Below the pieces are notes generated by a model. It made no database searches. It saw nothing but the letters and a program-made list of their open reading frames with translations, and had not been told where the DNA came from. A stretch of 40,264 nt of DNA, taken from positions 1-40,264 of the forward strand of contig JASHWA010000056.1 of assembly GCA_030044325.1 (NCBI GenBank). The letters are read 5' to 3'. The stretch's first letter is position 1, and each line of letters starts with the position of its first letter. The DNA is from Bryobacteraceae bacterium (lineage in GTDB: Bacteria > Acidobacteriota > Terriglobia > Bryobacterales > Bryobacteraceae). Of the stretch, positions 1-8,287 are shown piece after piece. Position numbers and translations under genes: made by a program.

Positions 1-424
1 ACGCCGGCTCGACCTGATTCCGAACCTGGTCGAGACGGTGAAAGGATCGGCCGCGCATGAGGAAAAAGTAGTCGGCGAGGTGACCGAGGCGCGCGCGGCG
101 ATGATAGGCGCGAAAACGCCGCAGGAGCGCATTCAGGCCAACCAGCAGCTCGACGGCGCGCTCGGCCGCCTGATGGTGGTGGTCGAGAATTATCCCAACA
201 TCAAAGCCAACGAGAATTTCCTGCGCCTGCAAGATGAGCTTGCGGGCACGGAAAACCGGATCAACGTCGAACGCCGGAAATATAACGAGACGGTGCAGAA
301 ATACAACACCGATATCGCCCTGTTCCCCAAGAATATCGCCGCAAGCATGTTCGGCTTCGAGCGCGAGGACGCGTATTTCAAAGCCGACGAGGCGGCAAAG
401 CAGGCGCCGAAAGTCAAATTCTGA
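1..424 (+). CDS. lemA: LemA family protein, C-terminal part (5' end outside window)
   Basis: The reading frame is open from base 2 and begins inside the protein with RRLDLIPNLVETVKG, the characteristic N-terminal helix of LemA proteins, which in complete members follows one transmembrane segment. The rest is a helical bundle of about 140 residues with the family motif VVENYPNIKANENF and an ending near KAPKVKF-like basic residues. LemA proteins are inner-membrane proteins with an extracytoplasmic helical domain of unknown biochemical role. In many genomes they neighbour a TPM-domain or peptidase gene, which cannot be checked here. The gene ends about 100 bases before flgB and probably belongs to a separate transcription unit. 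Confidence 0.9.
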   Translation, partial: RRLDLIPNLVETVKGSAAHEEKVVGEVTEARAAMIGAKTPQERIQANQQLDGALGRLMVVVENYPNIKANENFLRLQDELAGTENRINVERRKYNETVQKYNTDIALFPKNIAASMFGFEREDAYFKADEAAKQAPKVKF

Positions 425-446
425 CCGGTAGTGGGGAGTGCATCGC

Positions 447-479
447 GGGAAGTAGGTCGACCCCTACCGCCTACTTCCC
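447..479. terminator. 10-bp inverted repeat between lemA and flgB
   Basis: GGGAAGTAGG (447-456) and CCTACTTCCC (470-479) form a perfect 10-bp stem with a 13-base loop. There is no T-run after it, so it could be a weak terminator for lemA or a dispersed intergenic repeat. The bases that follow (ACTTCCTAGTTCCC) echo the right arm, which suggests a repeat rather than a classical terminator. Confidence 0.4.
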
Positions 480-529
480 ACTTCCTAGTTCCCGCCGCGT
501 GGAACGTTACTTGCAACCCTTCTCGCGTC

Positions 530-868
530 ATGCTCAACGGAGTGACTTCCGATCTCGAGCGCTACATGGATCTGCTCAGCGCCCGCCAAAAACTCGTCGC
601 TTCCAACATCGCCAATGCCGATACACCCGGCTATAAGACGCAAGATATTGATTTTCAATTCGAATTCGCTACGCTGACGCAGGGCGAATTGCCTCAGACC
701 ATCCAGCCCGACGGCCTAGTGGAAAAGCCCGACGGCAACAATGTCAATATCGACCGCGAGGCGCGGCTTCTTGCTGAAAATCAGATGCGTTTCAATCTGG
801 CTTCCGTTTTGGTGAAGGATCAGCTGAAAACGGTACAGGAAGCGATTCAGGGAGGCACTTCCTCATGA
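530..868 (+). CDS. flgB: Flagellar basal-body rod protein FlgB
   Basis: This is the proximal rod protein of the flagellar basal body, exported by the flagellar type III system and assembled on the MS ring with FliE. The sequence shows the family signature LSARQKLVASNIANADTPGYKTQDIDF near residues 16-42 and a C-terminal helix of rod type. I start at the ATG at 530, giving 112 residues beginning MLNGVTSDLERYM. The frame is open back to 431, but that extension reads through the intergenic inverted repeat and has no family resemblance. At 112 residues it is slightly shorter than typical FlgB (about 130). It overlaps flgC by four bases (ATGA), so the two are translationally coupled. It is the first gene of the flagellar operon. 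Confidence 0.93.
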   Translation: MLNGVTSDLERYMDLLSARQKLVASNIANADTPGYKTQDIDFQFEFATLTQGELPQTIQPDGLVEKPDGNNVNIDREARLLAENQMRFNLASVLVKDQLKTVQEAIQGGTSS

Positions 869-1296
869 GCCTGTTCGGATCGATCGAAGTCAGCGCATCC
901 GGGATGGCCGCCGAACGCACTCGCGCGGAACTGCTGGTCCAGAACATCGCCAATTCCGAAACCACACGCACTCCGGAAGGCGGCCCGTATCGCCGGCAAG
1001 ACGTCGTATTCACAAGCGAGGAGCAATCTTCCCCGTTTTCGGCGGTTTTTCAGAACGAAGTAGGAACCGGCGTAGCGGTGAGCGACGTGGTTACCGACAC
1101 GCGCGATCCCATCAAGCGCTACATGCCCGGGCATCCCGACGCGGACGCGAACGGATATGTGGCATTCCCGAATATCAGCCCAGCCGAAGACATGGTGGAT
1201 CTGTTGAATTCGCAGCGGTCTTATGCCGCAAATGTGGCCGCGATCTCTTCGGTTAAAGACATGATTTCGCGATCCATCGACATTATGAGGTCGTAA
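865..1296 (+). CDS. flgC: Flagellar basal-body rod protein FlgC
   Basis: This is the second proximal rod subunit. It is a 143-residue protein, the usual size. It begins with a rod N-terminal helix (SLFGSIEVSASGMAAERTRA) followed by QNIANSETTRTPEGGPYRRQ, the FlgC form of the flagellar N-terminal motif. It ends with LNSQRSYAANVAAI and a final amphipathic helix, the C-terminal rod/hook motif. The start ATG lies inside the end of flgB. fliE follows after one base, so the three rod genes are co-translated. Confidence 0.96.
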   Translation: MSLFGSIEVSASGMAAERTRAELLVQNIANSETTRTPEGGPYRRQDVVFTSEEQSSPFSAVFQNEVGTGVAVSDVVTDTRDPIKRYMPGHPDADANGYVAFPNISPAEDMVDLLNSQRSYAANVAAISSVKDMISRSIDIMRS

Positions 1297-1297
1297 T

Positions 1298-1600
1298 ATG
1301 ACAGCTCCCATTCTTCCCGCGCATTTATCGATTCCGCAGATCGCGATGCCTTCAGCCGCGCCGCAGACAACGGCATCGGGAGGCGCGTTTCAATCCGCGT
1401 TCGCCGACGCGGTCGCCAAAGTCGAAAGCTTTCAGCAGAACGCGCAGGCGAGCGTCAACAAATTTCTTTCGGGCGAAGGCGAGGAGCTGCACAAGGTGGC
1501 CATCAACACCCAGCAGGCCGAGCTTTCCTTCCAGTTGTTCATGCAGATGCGCAACAAGATCGTCACCGCCTACAACCAGGTGATGCAGATGCAGATTTGA
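1298..1600 (+). CDS. fliE: Flagellar hook-basal body complex protein FliE
   Basis: FliE is the adaptor between the MS ring and the rod, and the first substrate needed to open the export gate for rod assembly. The protein has 100 residues, the family's normal length. It has a variable alanine-rich N-terminus and then the conserved C-terminal half, with VAINTQQAELSFQLFMQMR followed by NKIVTAYNQVMQMQI, the hallmark FliE ending. It sits between flgC and fliF with gaps of one and six bases, the standard gene order in many phyla. Confidence 0.95.
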   Translation: MTAPILPAHLSIPQIAMPSAAPQTTASGGAFQSAFADAVAKVESFQQNAQASVNKFLSGEGEELHKVAINTQQAELSFQLFMQMRNKIVTAYNQVMQMQI

Positions 1601-1606
1601 GCGTGA

Positions 1607-3268
1607 ATGAACCAGATCACCCAGCTCCTCAAGAAGCTTACGCTGGCGCAACGCGTGTGGATCGTGGCGGCGGTTGTCGCGATCGGGGGCGGAATTTCCG
1701 CCGTGGTGCACTGGAACCAGGAGCGCGATTTCAAGCCGCTGTTTTCCGGAGTCGCGGCGGAGGACGCGGGTCCGCTGCTGGCGAAATTGCGCGAGTCAGC
1801 GGTCGAATACCGGCTCGCCGACAATGGAACCACGGTGCTGGTTCCTTCGGCGAGAGTCGCCGAGCTGCGCATCGAGATGGCGTCGGCGGGGCTGCCGAAA
1901 TCGGGGCGCATCGGATTCGAGCTATTCGATAAAACCAATTTCGGCGAAAGCGAATTCGCCGAGCAGGTGAACTATCATCGCGCAATTGAAGGCGAGCTCG
2001 AACGCTCCATCATGTCGATTCGCGAAGTCGCGATGGCGCGGGTGCACCTGACCTTCGCCAAGGATTCCTTATACACGGAGCAGCGCCAGCCCGCTAAAGC
2101 CAGCATTCTGGTGCAACTGCGGCACCAGGCCGCGCTTTCTCCGCAAAACATCGCGGCGATCTGCCAGTTGACCGCGAGCGCGGTGCCGGGGCTTACGCCG
2201 GACCAGGTTTCGCTGGTCGATACCGTGGGCAATCTGTTGAACCGGCCGCGCACGGCGGGCGCGGGCGACGAGGATTCGAGCGAAGCGGCGCTCGACTATC
2301 GAAAAAGCGTCGAAAAGGACGTGCAGAGCAAGATTGCCGCGACGCTTGAGCCGCTGCTCGGCGCGGAGCATTTTCGCGCGGGGGTCTCAGCCGACGTCGA
2401 TCTCACCAGCGGCGAGCAGAGCGAAGAGCTTTACGATCCCACCAAGTCCGTGATGACCACTTCCCAGCGGAGCGATGACGGTCCTGCGGTACAGGCGGCA
2501 TCGGGCATTCCGGGAACCGGGTCGAATCTGCCGCGGCCCGCATCGAAGCCGGTCACCGGATCGAGCAATTATCAGCGGCACACCGAAAACATCAGTTACC
2601 AGACCAGCCGGACGGTGAAACACACAAAAATCCCGCAGGGATCGATCAAAAGGATTTCGTTATCGATTCTGGTGGATCATACGGTTCGATTCGAGGGGCA
2701 GAAGCGCATGGTGGAAGCGCCTTCGGCCGAAAAGCTGAAGGTGATCAAGGACCTGGTGACGGCCGCGGCCGGGCTTGACGCCAATCGCGGGGATCAGATC
2801 GTGGTGGAGGCTTTCCCGTTCGAAGCGACGCTCCAGGCCGAGCCGGCGGTGATCGAAAAACCGGCCGCGGCGGAACCCGCGGCGGCGATGCCCCCATGGA
2901 TGCAGGCGCTTATGAAAAAGAACGGAATGGTGATCGCGGGGATCGGCGCAGCGGCGATGCTCGCGCTGATCGTCGGCTTCGTCGCCATCCGGAGGCGCGG
3001 TTCGCGCGGAAGGGTGAGCGTGGAACAGACGCCCGCGCTGGCAGCGCCGGCCTCGCCCACGACGGAAGAGCTGACCAAACAGATTGAGGCCAGGCTCGCC
3101 AACCAGGCGGCCGAAAAAGCGCGCCAGGAAGTGGAGCAGTTGATGGCGCTCAAGATCCCGGTGGTCAAGACCAAGAAAGCCGAAGTGCTTACCAAGCACA
3201 TCGCCACCGAATCGAAAACCGAGGCGGCCAACATGGCGCACGTCGTCAGGACGTGGCTGAATGGTTAG
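1607..3268 (+). CDS. fliF: Flagellar MS-ring protein FliF
   Basis: FliF (553 residues) forms the membrane-supramembrane ring on which the rod and the C-ring are built. Visible features are a first transmembrane helix at about residues 13-36, the YscJ/FliF ring-building domain with VEYRLADNGTTVLVPSARVAE and SGRIGFELFDKTNFGESEF, a variable central insertion rich in Ser and Pro, and a second transmembrane helix near 441-462 (MVIAGIGAAAMLALIVGFVAI) followed by basic residues. The cytoplasmic tail ends with AANMAHVVRTWLNG, matching the FliG-binding motif at the end of FliF. It overlaps fliG by eight bases. Confidence 0.97.
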   Translation: MNQITQLLKKLTLAQRVWIVAAVVAIGGGISAVVHWNQERDFKPLFSGVAAEDAGPLLAKLRESAVEYRLADNGTTVLVPSARVAELRIEMASAGLPKSGRIGFELFDKTNFGESEFAEQVNYHRAIEGELERSIMSIREVAMARVHLTFAKDSLYTEQRQPAKASILVQLRHQAALSPQNIAAICQLTASAVPGLTPDQVSLVDTVGNLLNRPRTAGAGDEDSSEAALDYRKSVEKDVQSKIAATLEPLLGAEHFRAGVSADVDLTSGEQSEELYDPTKSVMTTSQRSDDGPAVQAASGIPGTGSNLPRPASKPVTGSSNYQRHTENISYQTSRTVKHTKIPQGSIKRISLSILVDHTVRFEGQKRMVEAPSAEKLKVIKDLVTAAAGLDANRGDQIVVEAFPFEATLQAEPAVIEKPAAAEPAAAMPPWMQALMKKNGMVIAGIGAAAMLALIVGFVAIRRRGSRGRVSVEQTPALAAPASPTTEELTKQIEARLANQAAEKARQEVEQLMALKIPVVKTKKAEVLTKHIATESKTEAANMAHVVRTWLNG

Positions 3269-4292
3269 GGTCGGCGAACGCGAAGCCGACGCCCTGCCGG
3301 GCATCCGCAAAGCGGCCATCCTGATGATCATGATCGGCCCGGAGGCGTCGAGCTCTCTGTTTCGCGAGCTGGACGAAGACGAGGTGCAGGCCATCAGCGC
3401 GGAGATCGCGCGCGTGCAGATGCTCACTCCGGAAGAGTCCGAAGGTGTGCTCGAAGAGTTCTACCAGATGTCGATGGCGCGCGATTACGTCATCAAGGGC
3501 GGCGTCGAATACGCGCGCAAGGTGCTCAACAACGCCTTCGGCCCGGATCAGGCGCGCAAAATTTTCGACCGGCTCATGAAGACGCTGAACAATGAGACGG
3601 TCTCCTTCGACGCGCTGCAAAAAACCGACCCGCAGCAGCTCGCCAAGTTCATTCACAGTGAGCATCCGCAGACCATCGCGCTGGTGCTTTCCCATCTGAA
3701 CCCGGCGCAGGCGGCGGGATTGCTGTCATCGCTGCCCGCCGATCTGCGCTCGGACGTGACGCTGCGCATGGCGAGCCTGGACCAGATTTCGCCGGAGATC
3801 ATCAACAAGATCGCGAGCGTGATCGGCGCCAAGCTCAAGTCGCTGGGCGAGCTGAGCCGCGAATCCTACGGCGGCGTGAACGCCGTCGCCGAAATGATCA
3901 ATCGCCTGGATTCGAACGCGGGGCGCGAGATTCTGGAGTTCATCGAAAACCAGAATCCGCCGCTGGGGGAGACCATCCGCCACCTGATGTTCGTGTTCGA
4001 AGACCTGCTGCTGCTCGACGTAAACGCGGTGAAGGAGCTGCTAGGCAAGGTGGATCGAAAAATTCTGACGGTCGCGCTCAAGGGCACCAGCGACCAGATG
4101 AAGAATCACATGCTCGCCGGAATGAGCCAGCGCGGCGCGGAGATGCTGCGCGAGGACATGGAGGCGCTGGGACCCATCAAGATCAAGGAAGTGGAAGCGG
4201 CGCAGCAGCAGATCATCGCCGTGGTGCGGCAGCTCGAAACCGAGGGCGTGATCAGCCTGAAGGGCGCGGCTGGAGAACAATATGTCGTCTAA
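3261..4292 (+). CDS. fliG: Flagellar motor switch protein FliG
   Basis: FliG is the C-ring protein that binds FliF and couples to the stator for torque. It is 343 residues, the usual size. The N-terminal domain has RKAAILMIMIGPEASSSLFREL, the middle domain carries the conserved EHPQTIA motif (EHPQTIALVLSHL), and the C-terminal domain holds the charged torque helix region (LLLLDVNAVKELLGKVDRK followed by ALKGTSDQMKNHML). The start ATG lies within the last codons of fliF. The gene overlaps fliH by eleven bases, which suggests tight translational coupling of ring, switch and export genes. Confidence 0.97.
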   Translation: MVRVGEREADALPGIRKAAILMIMIGPEASSSLFRELDEDEVQAISAEIARVQMLTPEESEGVLEEFYQMSMARDYVIKGGVEYARKVLNNAFGPDQARKIFDRLMKTLNNETVSFDALQKTDPQQLAKFIHSEHPQTIALVLSHLNPAQAAGLLSSLPADLRSDVTLRMASLDQISPEIINKIASVIGAKLKSLGELSRESYGGVNAVAEMINRLDSNAGREILEFIENQNPPLGETIRHLMFVFEDLLLLDVNAVKELLGKVDRKILTVALKGTSDQMKNHMLAGMSQRGAEMLREDMEALGPIKIKEVEAAQQQIIAVVRQLETEGVISLKGAAGEQYVV

Positions 4293-4923
4293 ACTGCTGC
4301 GCGGAGAACAAACCGCGGGGACGGCGCCGTGGCGTCCCGCGCGCGCGCCCGCGAATCTGGCTGCGCAACCGGCAAACGCGCAAGTTTCCGCGGCCATTCC
4401 CAACGAGCAGCGCGATATCGAGGCTCGCCTCAACGCCGCCTACAAGCAGGGATTCGCGGCGGCGGAGGCCGCTGCGGCGAAGAACGCGAACCAGCGCCTG
4501 GAGCCCGCGCTGGCGGCCTTCCACGCGGTGCTCGAGGAGTTCGCCGGCGCACGCAGGAAATTTCGCGCCGAAGCCGAGCAGGACACGGTGAAGCTGGCCA
4601 TCGCCATCGCCCGCCGCGTGCTGTATCGCGAGCTCTCCACCGACGAAGAAGCGATTCTGGGTTTGGTGATCGCCGCCTTCCAGAAGTTGAACGCGCGCGA
4701 AACGCACCGGCTGCGCCTGTCGCCCCAAGGCGCGGCCATGATCGAGCAGAATCGCGCGCGCCTGCAGATGCCTGCGCGGGTCGAAATTGTCGCGGATGCT
4801 TCTCTGGGCGCGGGAAGCGCGGTGTTTGAAACTTCGCGCGGCGAGCTGGATGCGTCGGTCGACACGCAGCTCGCCGAAATCGACCGCGGATTCGCGGACA
4901 TCATGCGGAGGCGCCACCCATGA
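4282..4923 (+). CDS. fliH: Flagellar export ATPase regulator FliH
   Basis: FliH binds and restrains the export ATPase FliI and carries it to the C-ring and export gate. The 213-residue protein has a disordered Ala/Pro-rich N-terminus, a central Ala/Glu-rich coiled coil (about residues 35-95) and a C-terminal domain with VKLAIAIARRVLYREL, the recognisable FliH/YscL core, followed by HRLRLSPQGAAMIEQ. Family identity rests on that core and on position between fliG and fliI. It ends just before a long palindromic element that separates it from fliI. Confidence 0.88.
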   Translation: MSSKLLRGEQTAGTAPWRPARAPANLAAQPANAQVSAAIPNEQRDIEARLNAAYKQGFAAAEAAAAKNANQRLEPALAAFHAVLEEFAGARRKFRAEAEQDTVKLAIAIARRVLYRELSTDEEAILGLVIAAFQKLNARETHRLRLSPQGAAMIEQNRARLQMPARVEIVADASLGAGSAVFETSRGELDASVDTQLAEIDRGFADIMRRRHP

Positions 4924-4925
4924 CA

Positions 4926-5014
4926 CCCGTGGGACAGCGGGTCGTGGCGGCTGTCGTTCGCCTGGATCGTAACAGCTCCGGCAGCCGTCACAAACCGACC
5001 GGCTGTCCCACGGG
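4926..5014. repeat. 89-nt hairpin element between fliH and fliI
   Basis: The outer arms CCCGTGGGACAGC (4926-4938) and GCTGTCCCACGGG (5002-5014) are a perfect 13-bp inverted repeat. Inside, GGTCG (4940-4944) pairs with CGACC (4996-5000), and GTGGCGGCTG (4944-4953) pairs with CAGCCGTCAC (4982-4991) with one G-T pair. The whole element would fold into one long stem-loop. It fills most of the 115-base gap in an otherwise overlapping operon. The word GACCGGCTGTCCCAC at its right end recurs inverted at 10487-10501. It is probably a REP/MITE-like dispersed repeat, and it may also act as an RNA-processing or attenuation site. Confidence 0.7.
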
Positions 5015-5038
5015 GATCCGCTGCAGGAGAACGCTGTG

Positions 5039-6349
5039 ATGCTTTCGACCTACATCGACGCGCTGGAGCGTATGCCTACGTTTCGCGCCGCGGGGCATGT
5101 TCGCGAATTGATCGGGCTGCTGGCGGGCTCCGACGGCCCGGCCGCCGCGGCGGGCGACTTCTGCGAAATCCTCTCCGCCAGCGGACGTTCGGTGCGCGCC
5201 CAGGTGGTCGGATTTCGCGATGAGCGCGTGCTGCTGATGCCGCTCGAAGAAACCGGCGGGATCCAGCTCGGCGACACCGTGATCGCGCGGGCGGAAGCGG
5301 CGCGCGTCGAAGTGGGTCCCCACCTGCTCGGCCGCGTGCTCGATGGATTCGGACGTCCCATGGATGGCCGCGCGCCGGCCGATTCGGACGGTTTCTACGA
5401 TCTCTACGCCGCGCCTCCCGGACCGCTCGATCGCGAGCACATCACCCAACCGCTGGTCACCGGAATCCGCTCCATCGACGGACTTCTGCCGCTCGGTAAG
5501 GGCCAGCGCGTCGGAATTTTCGGAGGGTCGGGCGTCGGCAAGAGCACGCTGCTGGGAGCCATGGCGCGCCACAATTCGGCCGACGTGAGCGTCGTCGCGC
5601 TGATCGGCGAACGCAATCGCGAAGTGCGCGAGTTCCTGGAAAACGAGTTGAGCGCGGAGGGATTGAAGCGCAGCGTGGTGATCGCCGCGACCTCCGATAT
5701 GCCCGCGCCGCTGCGCATTCGCGCGGCGTTCGTCGCCCTGGCCGTCGCCGAATATTTTCGGGATCAGGGCAAAAGCGTGCTGCTGGTGATGGATTCGGTG
5801 ACGCGGCTGGCGATGGCGCAGCGCGAGATCGGACTGGCCGCGGGCGAGCCGCCGTCGCAGAAGGGCTACACGCCCAGCGTGTTCAGCCTGCTTCCCAAGA
5901 TCTTCGAGCGCGCGGGAAATTTTAAATCCGGCTCTATCACGGGATTTTTCACCGTGCTGGTGGAAGGCGACGATTTCAATGAGCCCATCTGCGACGCCGT
6001 GCGCGCGATCCTCGACGGCCACATCGTCCTCTCGCGCGAGCTGGGCGCGATGGGCCATTATCCGGCGATCGATATTTTGCATTCGGTGAGCCGGCTCGCC
6101 TCGCGCGTTTCCGAGCCCAAGCAGCGCGAGGCGGCGCAGAAAATTCGCGAGGCGCTTGCCGAGTACCGGCGTTCGGAGGATTTGATCAACCTGGGCGCTT
6201 ACGCCGCGGGCTCCAATCCGCGTCTCGATTCGGCGATCAAGCTGCGTCCCAAGCTGATGAACTTCCTGCGGCAGGAGCCGCAAACCTGCGAGCACATCGA
6301 GCGCACGCGCGCGCGGCTGGCCGAGCTCGCCGGAGAGCACGCCTCATGA
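5039..6349 (+). CDS. fliI: Flagellum-specific export ATPase FliI
   Basis: FliI is the F1-beta-like ATPase of flagellar type III export. In the 436-residue protein I see an N-terminal beta-barrel region, Walker A GGSGVGKS at residues 162-169, the Walker B region with LLVMDSVTRLAMAQREI, the family motif AAGEPPSQKGYTPSVFSLLP, and a C-terminal helical domain. AGGAG at 5025-5029 precedes both a GTG (5036) and an ATG (5039), and either could be the start. A long open frame on the opposite strand is a codon-bias shadow. The last four bases overlap fliJ. Confidence 0.97.
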   Translation: MLSTYIDALERMPTFRAAGHVRELIGLLAGSDGPAAAAGDFCEILSASGRSVRAQVVGFRDERVLLMPLEETGGIQLGDTVIARAEAARVEVGPHLLGRVLDGFGRPMDGRAPADSDGFYDLYAAPPGPLDREHITQPLVTGIRSIDGLLPLGKGQRVGIFGGSGVGKSTLLGAMARHNSADVSVVALIGERNREVREFLENELSAEGLKRSVVIAATSDMPAPLRIRAAFVALAVAEYFRDQGKSVLLVMDSVTRLAMAQREIGLAAGEPPSQKGYTPSVFSLLPKIFERAGNFKSGSITGFFTVLVEGDDFNEPICDAVRAILDGHIVLSRELGAMGHYPAIDILHSVSRLASRVSEPKQREAAQKIREALAEYRRSEDLINLGAYAAGSNPRLDSAIKLRPKLMNFLRQEPQTCEHIERTRARLAELAGEHAS

Positions 6350-6780
6350 AGAAATTCGAATTCCCGCTAAGCCGTGTGCTCGACTGGCGCCAAACGCTCG
6401 CGCGCATCGAGGAATTGAAACTCGAGCGTCTCTACGCCGAGCTGCGCGCGATCGAATCGAGAGAAGCCGAATTGCTGGCCGAGCGCTCGCGCAGCGAACG
6501 CGCGGCCGCCGAAGCGCGATCCCAGACCGGGTCCGAGCTGGCTGCGCTCGACGCCTTCCGGCGCTTCGCCATCGCCGAGCACACGCGACTCGAACAGCTT
6601 CGCGCAGAGTCGAAGAAACGGATCGCCGATCAGATCGGGGTGGTCGCGTTGAAGCGCCGCGACGTGCGCCTGCTCGAACACTTGAAAGACCGGCGCATGG
6701 GGGAGTGGAATCGCGATCTCGCGCGCGAAATCGAGACGCAGGCGGGCGAAATTTATCTCGCCAAGTGGGACCGCGGGTGA
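6346..6780 (+). CDS. fliJ: Flagellar export chaperone FliJ
   Basis: FliJ is the coiled-coil stalk protein that sits in the FliI hexamer and escorts substrates to the export gate. The 144-residue protein is almost entirely charged helix (rich in Glu, Arg, Ala and Leu) with the typical start MKKFEFPLSRVLDWRQ. The assignment comes from that N-terminus, the coiled-coil composition and position directly after fliI with an ATGA overlap. It is the last gene of the operon: the next gene is on the opposite strand, and no fliK, flgD or hook gene follows. Confidence 0.88.
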   Translation: MKKFEFPLSRVLDWRQTLARIEELKLERLYAELRAIESREAELLAERSRSERAAAEARSQTGSELAALDAFRRFAIAEHTRLEQLRAESKKRIADQIGVVALKRRDVRLLEHLKDRRMGEWNRDLAREIETQAGEIYLAKWDRG

Positions 6781-6911
6781 GGCTCGCTGAAACGATGGCG
6801 CGCGCGCTGACGCTGTAAACGCATTGCGGCGATGCACGCTGGACAGCCGCCAGCCTGGGCGGACGGAAGGCAGCCGGCAACTCGCGTGGTTTTGATTATA
6901 GGACCAGGATC

Positions 6912-7784
6912 TTAATACGGCGTCCGCTCGAACGCCTCGGTCGATGCGCGCGAACGGCTGCGCCGGCTCCCGGGCCATTCCAGGCGCATGTCGCGGCAAA
7001 CTTCATCCAGCATGTCGTGCGTGCAGACCTTGCTTTCGACCGCGAAAGCGGTGAGCAGGAGGTTGTCGCAGAGGGCGTTGATCACGCGCGGGATTCCCTG
7101 CGCGCGCACGTGAATCTCCGCCATCAGCTCTTCGGAAAAAATAGTCTGATTCGGCGCACCCGCGCGATCAAGGCGCGATTCGATATACTCCACCGCGTCG
7201 CGCAGCGTAAATGGTTGCAGATTGCAGCGCAGGACGATGCGCTGCTTCAACTGCCGCAGATTGGGCGCGTCCAGTTTCCGGTCGAGCTCCGGCTGCCCGG
7301 CAAGAATGATCTGCAACAGCTTCCCGTTGCGATTTTCGAGATTTCCCAGAAGCCGGATTTCCTCGAGCACCTCCCATTCGAGGTTATGTGCTTCGTCCAC
7401 GATCAGCACCACGGTTCGCCCGTCCTGCGCCTGCTCCACCAGCAACTGGTTCAGCGCGAACAAAACCTCGGTTTTCGATGTGCGCTGGCACGGCAGATCC
7501 AGATCGTAGGCGATCATTTCGAAAAACTGATCGGTGTTGACCCGCGAATTAAACAGGAACGCGAATTCGATATATTGCGATTCGAGGTAATCCCTCAGGC
7601 ACTCGAGCATCGTGGTTTTTCCAGTACCAACTTCGCCTGAGAGCACGATAAAGCCCTTACGCGCCTGCACGCCATATACCAGATTCGCCAGGGCTTCCTC
7701 GTGCTGTTCGCTCCGGTAAAAGAATGCCGGATCGGGACTTAAACTGAAAGGGGTCTCCGAGAAGCCAAAAAATGCGTTGTACAT
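6912..7784 (-). CDS. ExeA-type AAA+ ATPase (general secretion pathway/peptidoglycan-linked)
   Basis: This 290-residue AAA+ ATPase belongs to the ExeA/GspA-like group. It starts with the family signature MYNAFFGFSETPFSLSPDP and FFYRSEQHEEALANL, followed by Walker A GEVGTGKT (50-57), Walker B VVLIVDEAHN (125-134), and the sensor region with QRIVLRCNLQPF. Classical ExeA has a C-terminal transmembrane and peptidoglycan-binding part. This short form lacks it and ends in a basic, serine-rich tail, as do versions found next to type IV pili, exosortase or polysaccharide-export genes. None of those partners is in the window, so its client is unknown. It converges on fliJ, leaving a 131-base gap without a clear terminator. 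Confidence 0.88.
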   Translation of the reverse strand: MYNAFFGFSETPFSLSPDPAFFYRSEQHEEALANLVYGVQARKGFIVLSGEVGTGKTTMLECLRDYLESQYIEFAFLFNSRVNTDQFFEMIAYDLDLPCQRTSKTEVLFALNQLLVEQAQDGRTVVLIVDEAHNLEWEVLEEIRLLGNLENRNGKLLQIILAGQPELDRKLDAPNLRQLKQRIVLRCNLQPFTLRDAVEYIESRLDRAGAPNQTIFSEELMAEIHVRAQGIPRVINALCDNLLLTAFAVESKVCTHDMLDEVCRDMRLEWPGSRRSRSRASTEAFERTPY

Positions 7785-8023
7785 GTTAGCCGACTGACGT
7801 CCCTCCGACCGACCGGGCGCGTTCTAAACCCTCGCTGCCTCTGTACTTATCGATGGTAACATGCAATCGATCGGGGCAAATCCATTTTTTTCGTACCGAA
7901 TCGTGTGGTCCAAACGTTCTAGTGCTTTACCAACCAAGTTTGAACGGCTCGGATCTTACCGTTCAACCCCCGGCTGCGCCCAAAAAAAGGCTACCGTTCG
8001 CGCAAGACGTCCGTCATACGGAC

Positions 8024-8287
8024 ATGCGGGCCTGGTGCGCGTTGCTGGTCAGCTTGGCCGCGTGCGCCCCATCACCTGCATACCACATCACCGTCATCCC
8101 CTCCGGAGGCGATCCCGGCGCCGTCGCGGTTGCCGATTTGAACCATGACGGCCATCCCGATATCATCGCCGCGAACGAAAACGGAGGAACGATCACAGTA
8201 CTGCTCGGGGATGGCAAGGTCAATTCCACCGGGCGCCGGGAAGTCCTTTGGCGGCCGGGGACGATCACGGTGTTTCGAGGGAAATGA
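8024..8287 (+). CDS. Short FG-GAP/VCBS-repeat lipoprotein, probably a truncated remnant
   Basis: The frame from ATG 8024 encodes 87 residues: a signal sequence with a lipobox-like LAAC near residue 15, then one FG-GAP repeat (VAVADLNHDGHPDIIAANEN followed by GTITVLLGDGK). Family members normally carry four to seven such repeats forming a beta propeller. Here the repeat is followed by an unrelated join and a last half-repeat (GTITVFRGK), as if an internal deletion had removed the middle. A 6-bp hairpin, GTCCGT/ACGGAC at 8009-8023, abuts the start codon. The frame is open further upstream to 7853, without protein-like features. The stop directly abuts the end of csm5 on the other strand. It may be non-functional. 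Confidence 0.5.
   Translation: MRAWCALLVSLAACAPSPAYHITVIPSGGDPGAVAVADLNHDGHPDIIAANENGGTITVLLGDGKVNSTGRREVLWRPGTITVFRGK

Noticed and set aside
4988..6340. 450-residue open frame antisense to fliI
   Set aside because: Codon-bias shadow: fliI on the other strand has full family motifs, and this frame is low-complexity Arg/His/Ala text.
7017..7640. 207-residue + strand frame opposite the ExeA-like gene
   Set aside because: Shadow; Walker motifs lie on the minus strand.
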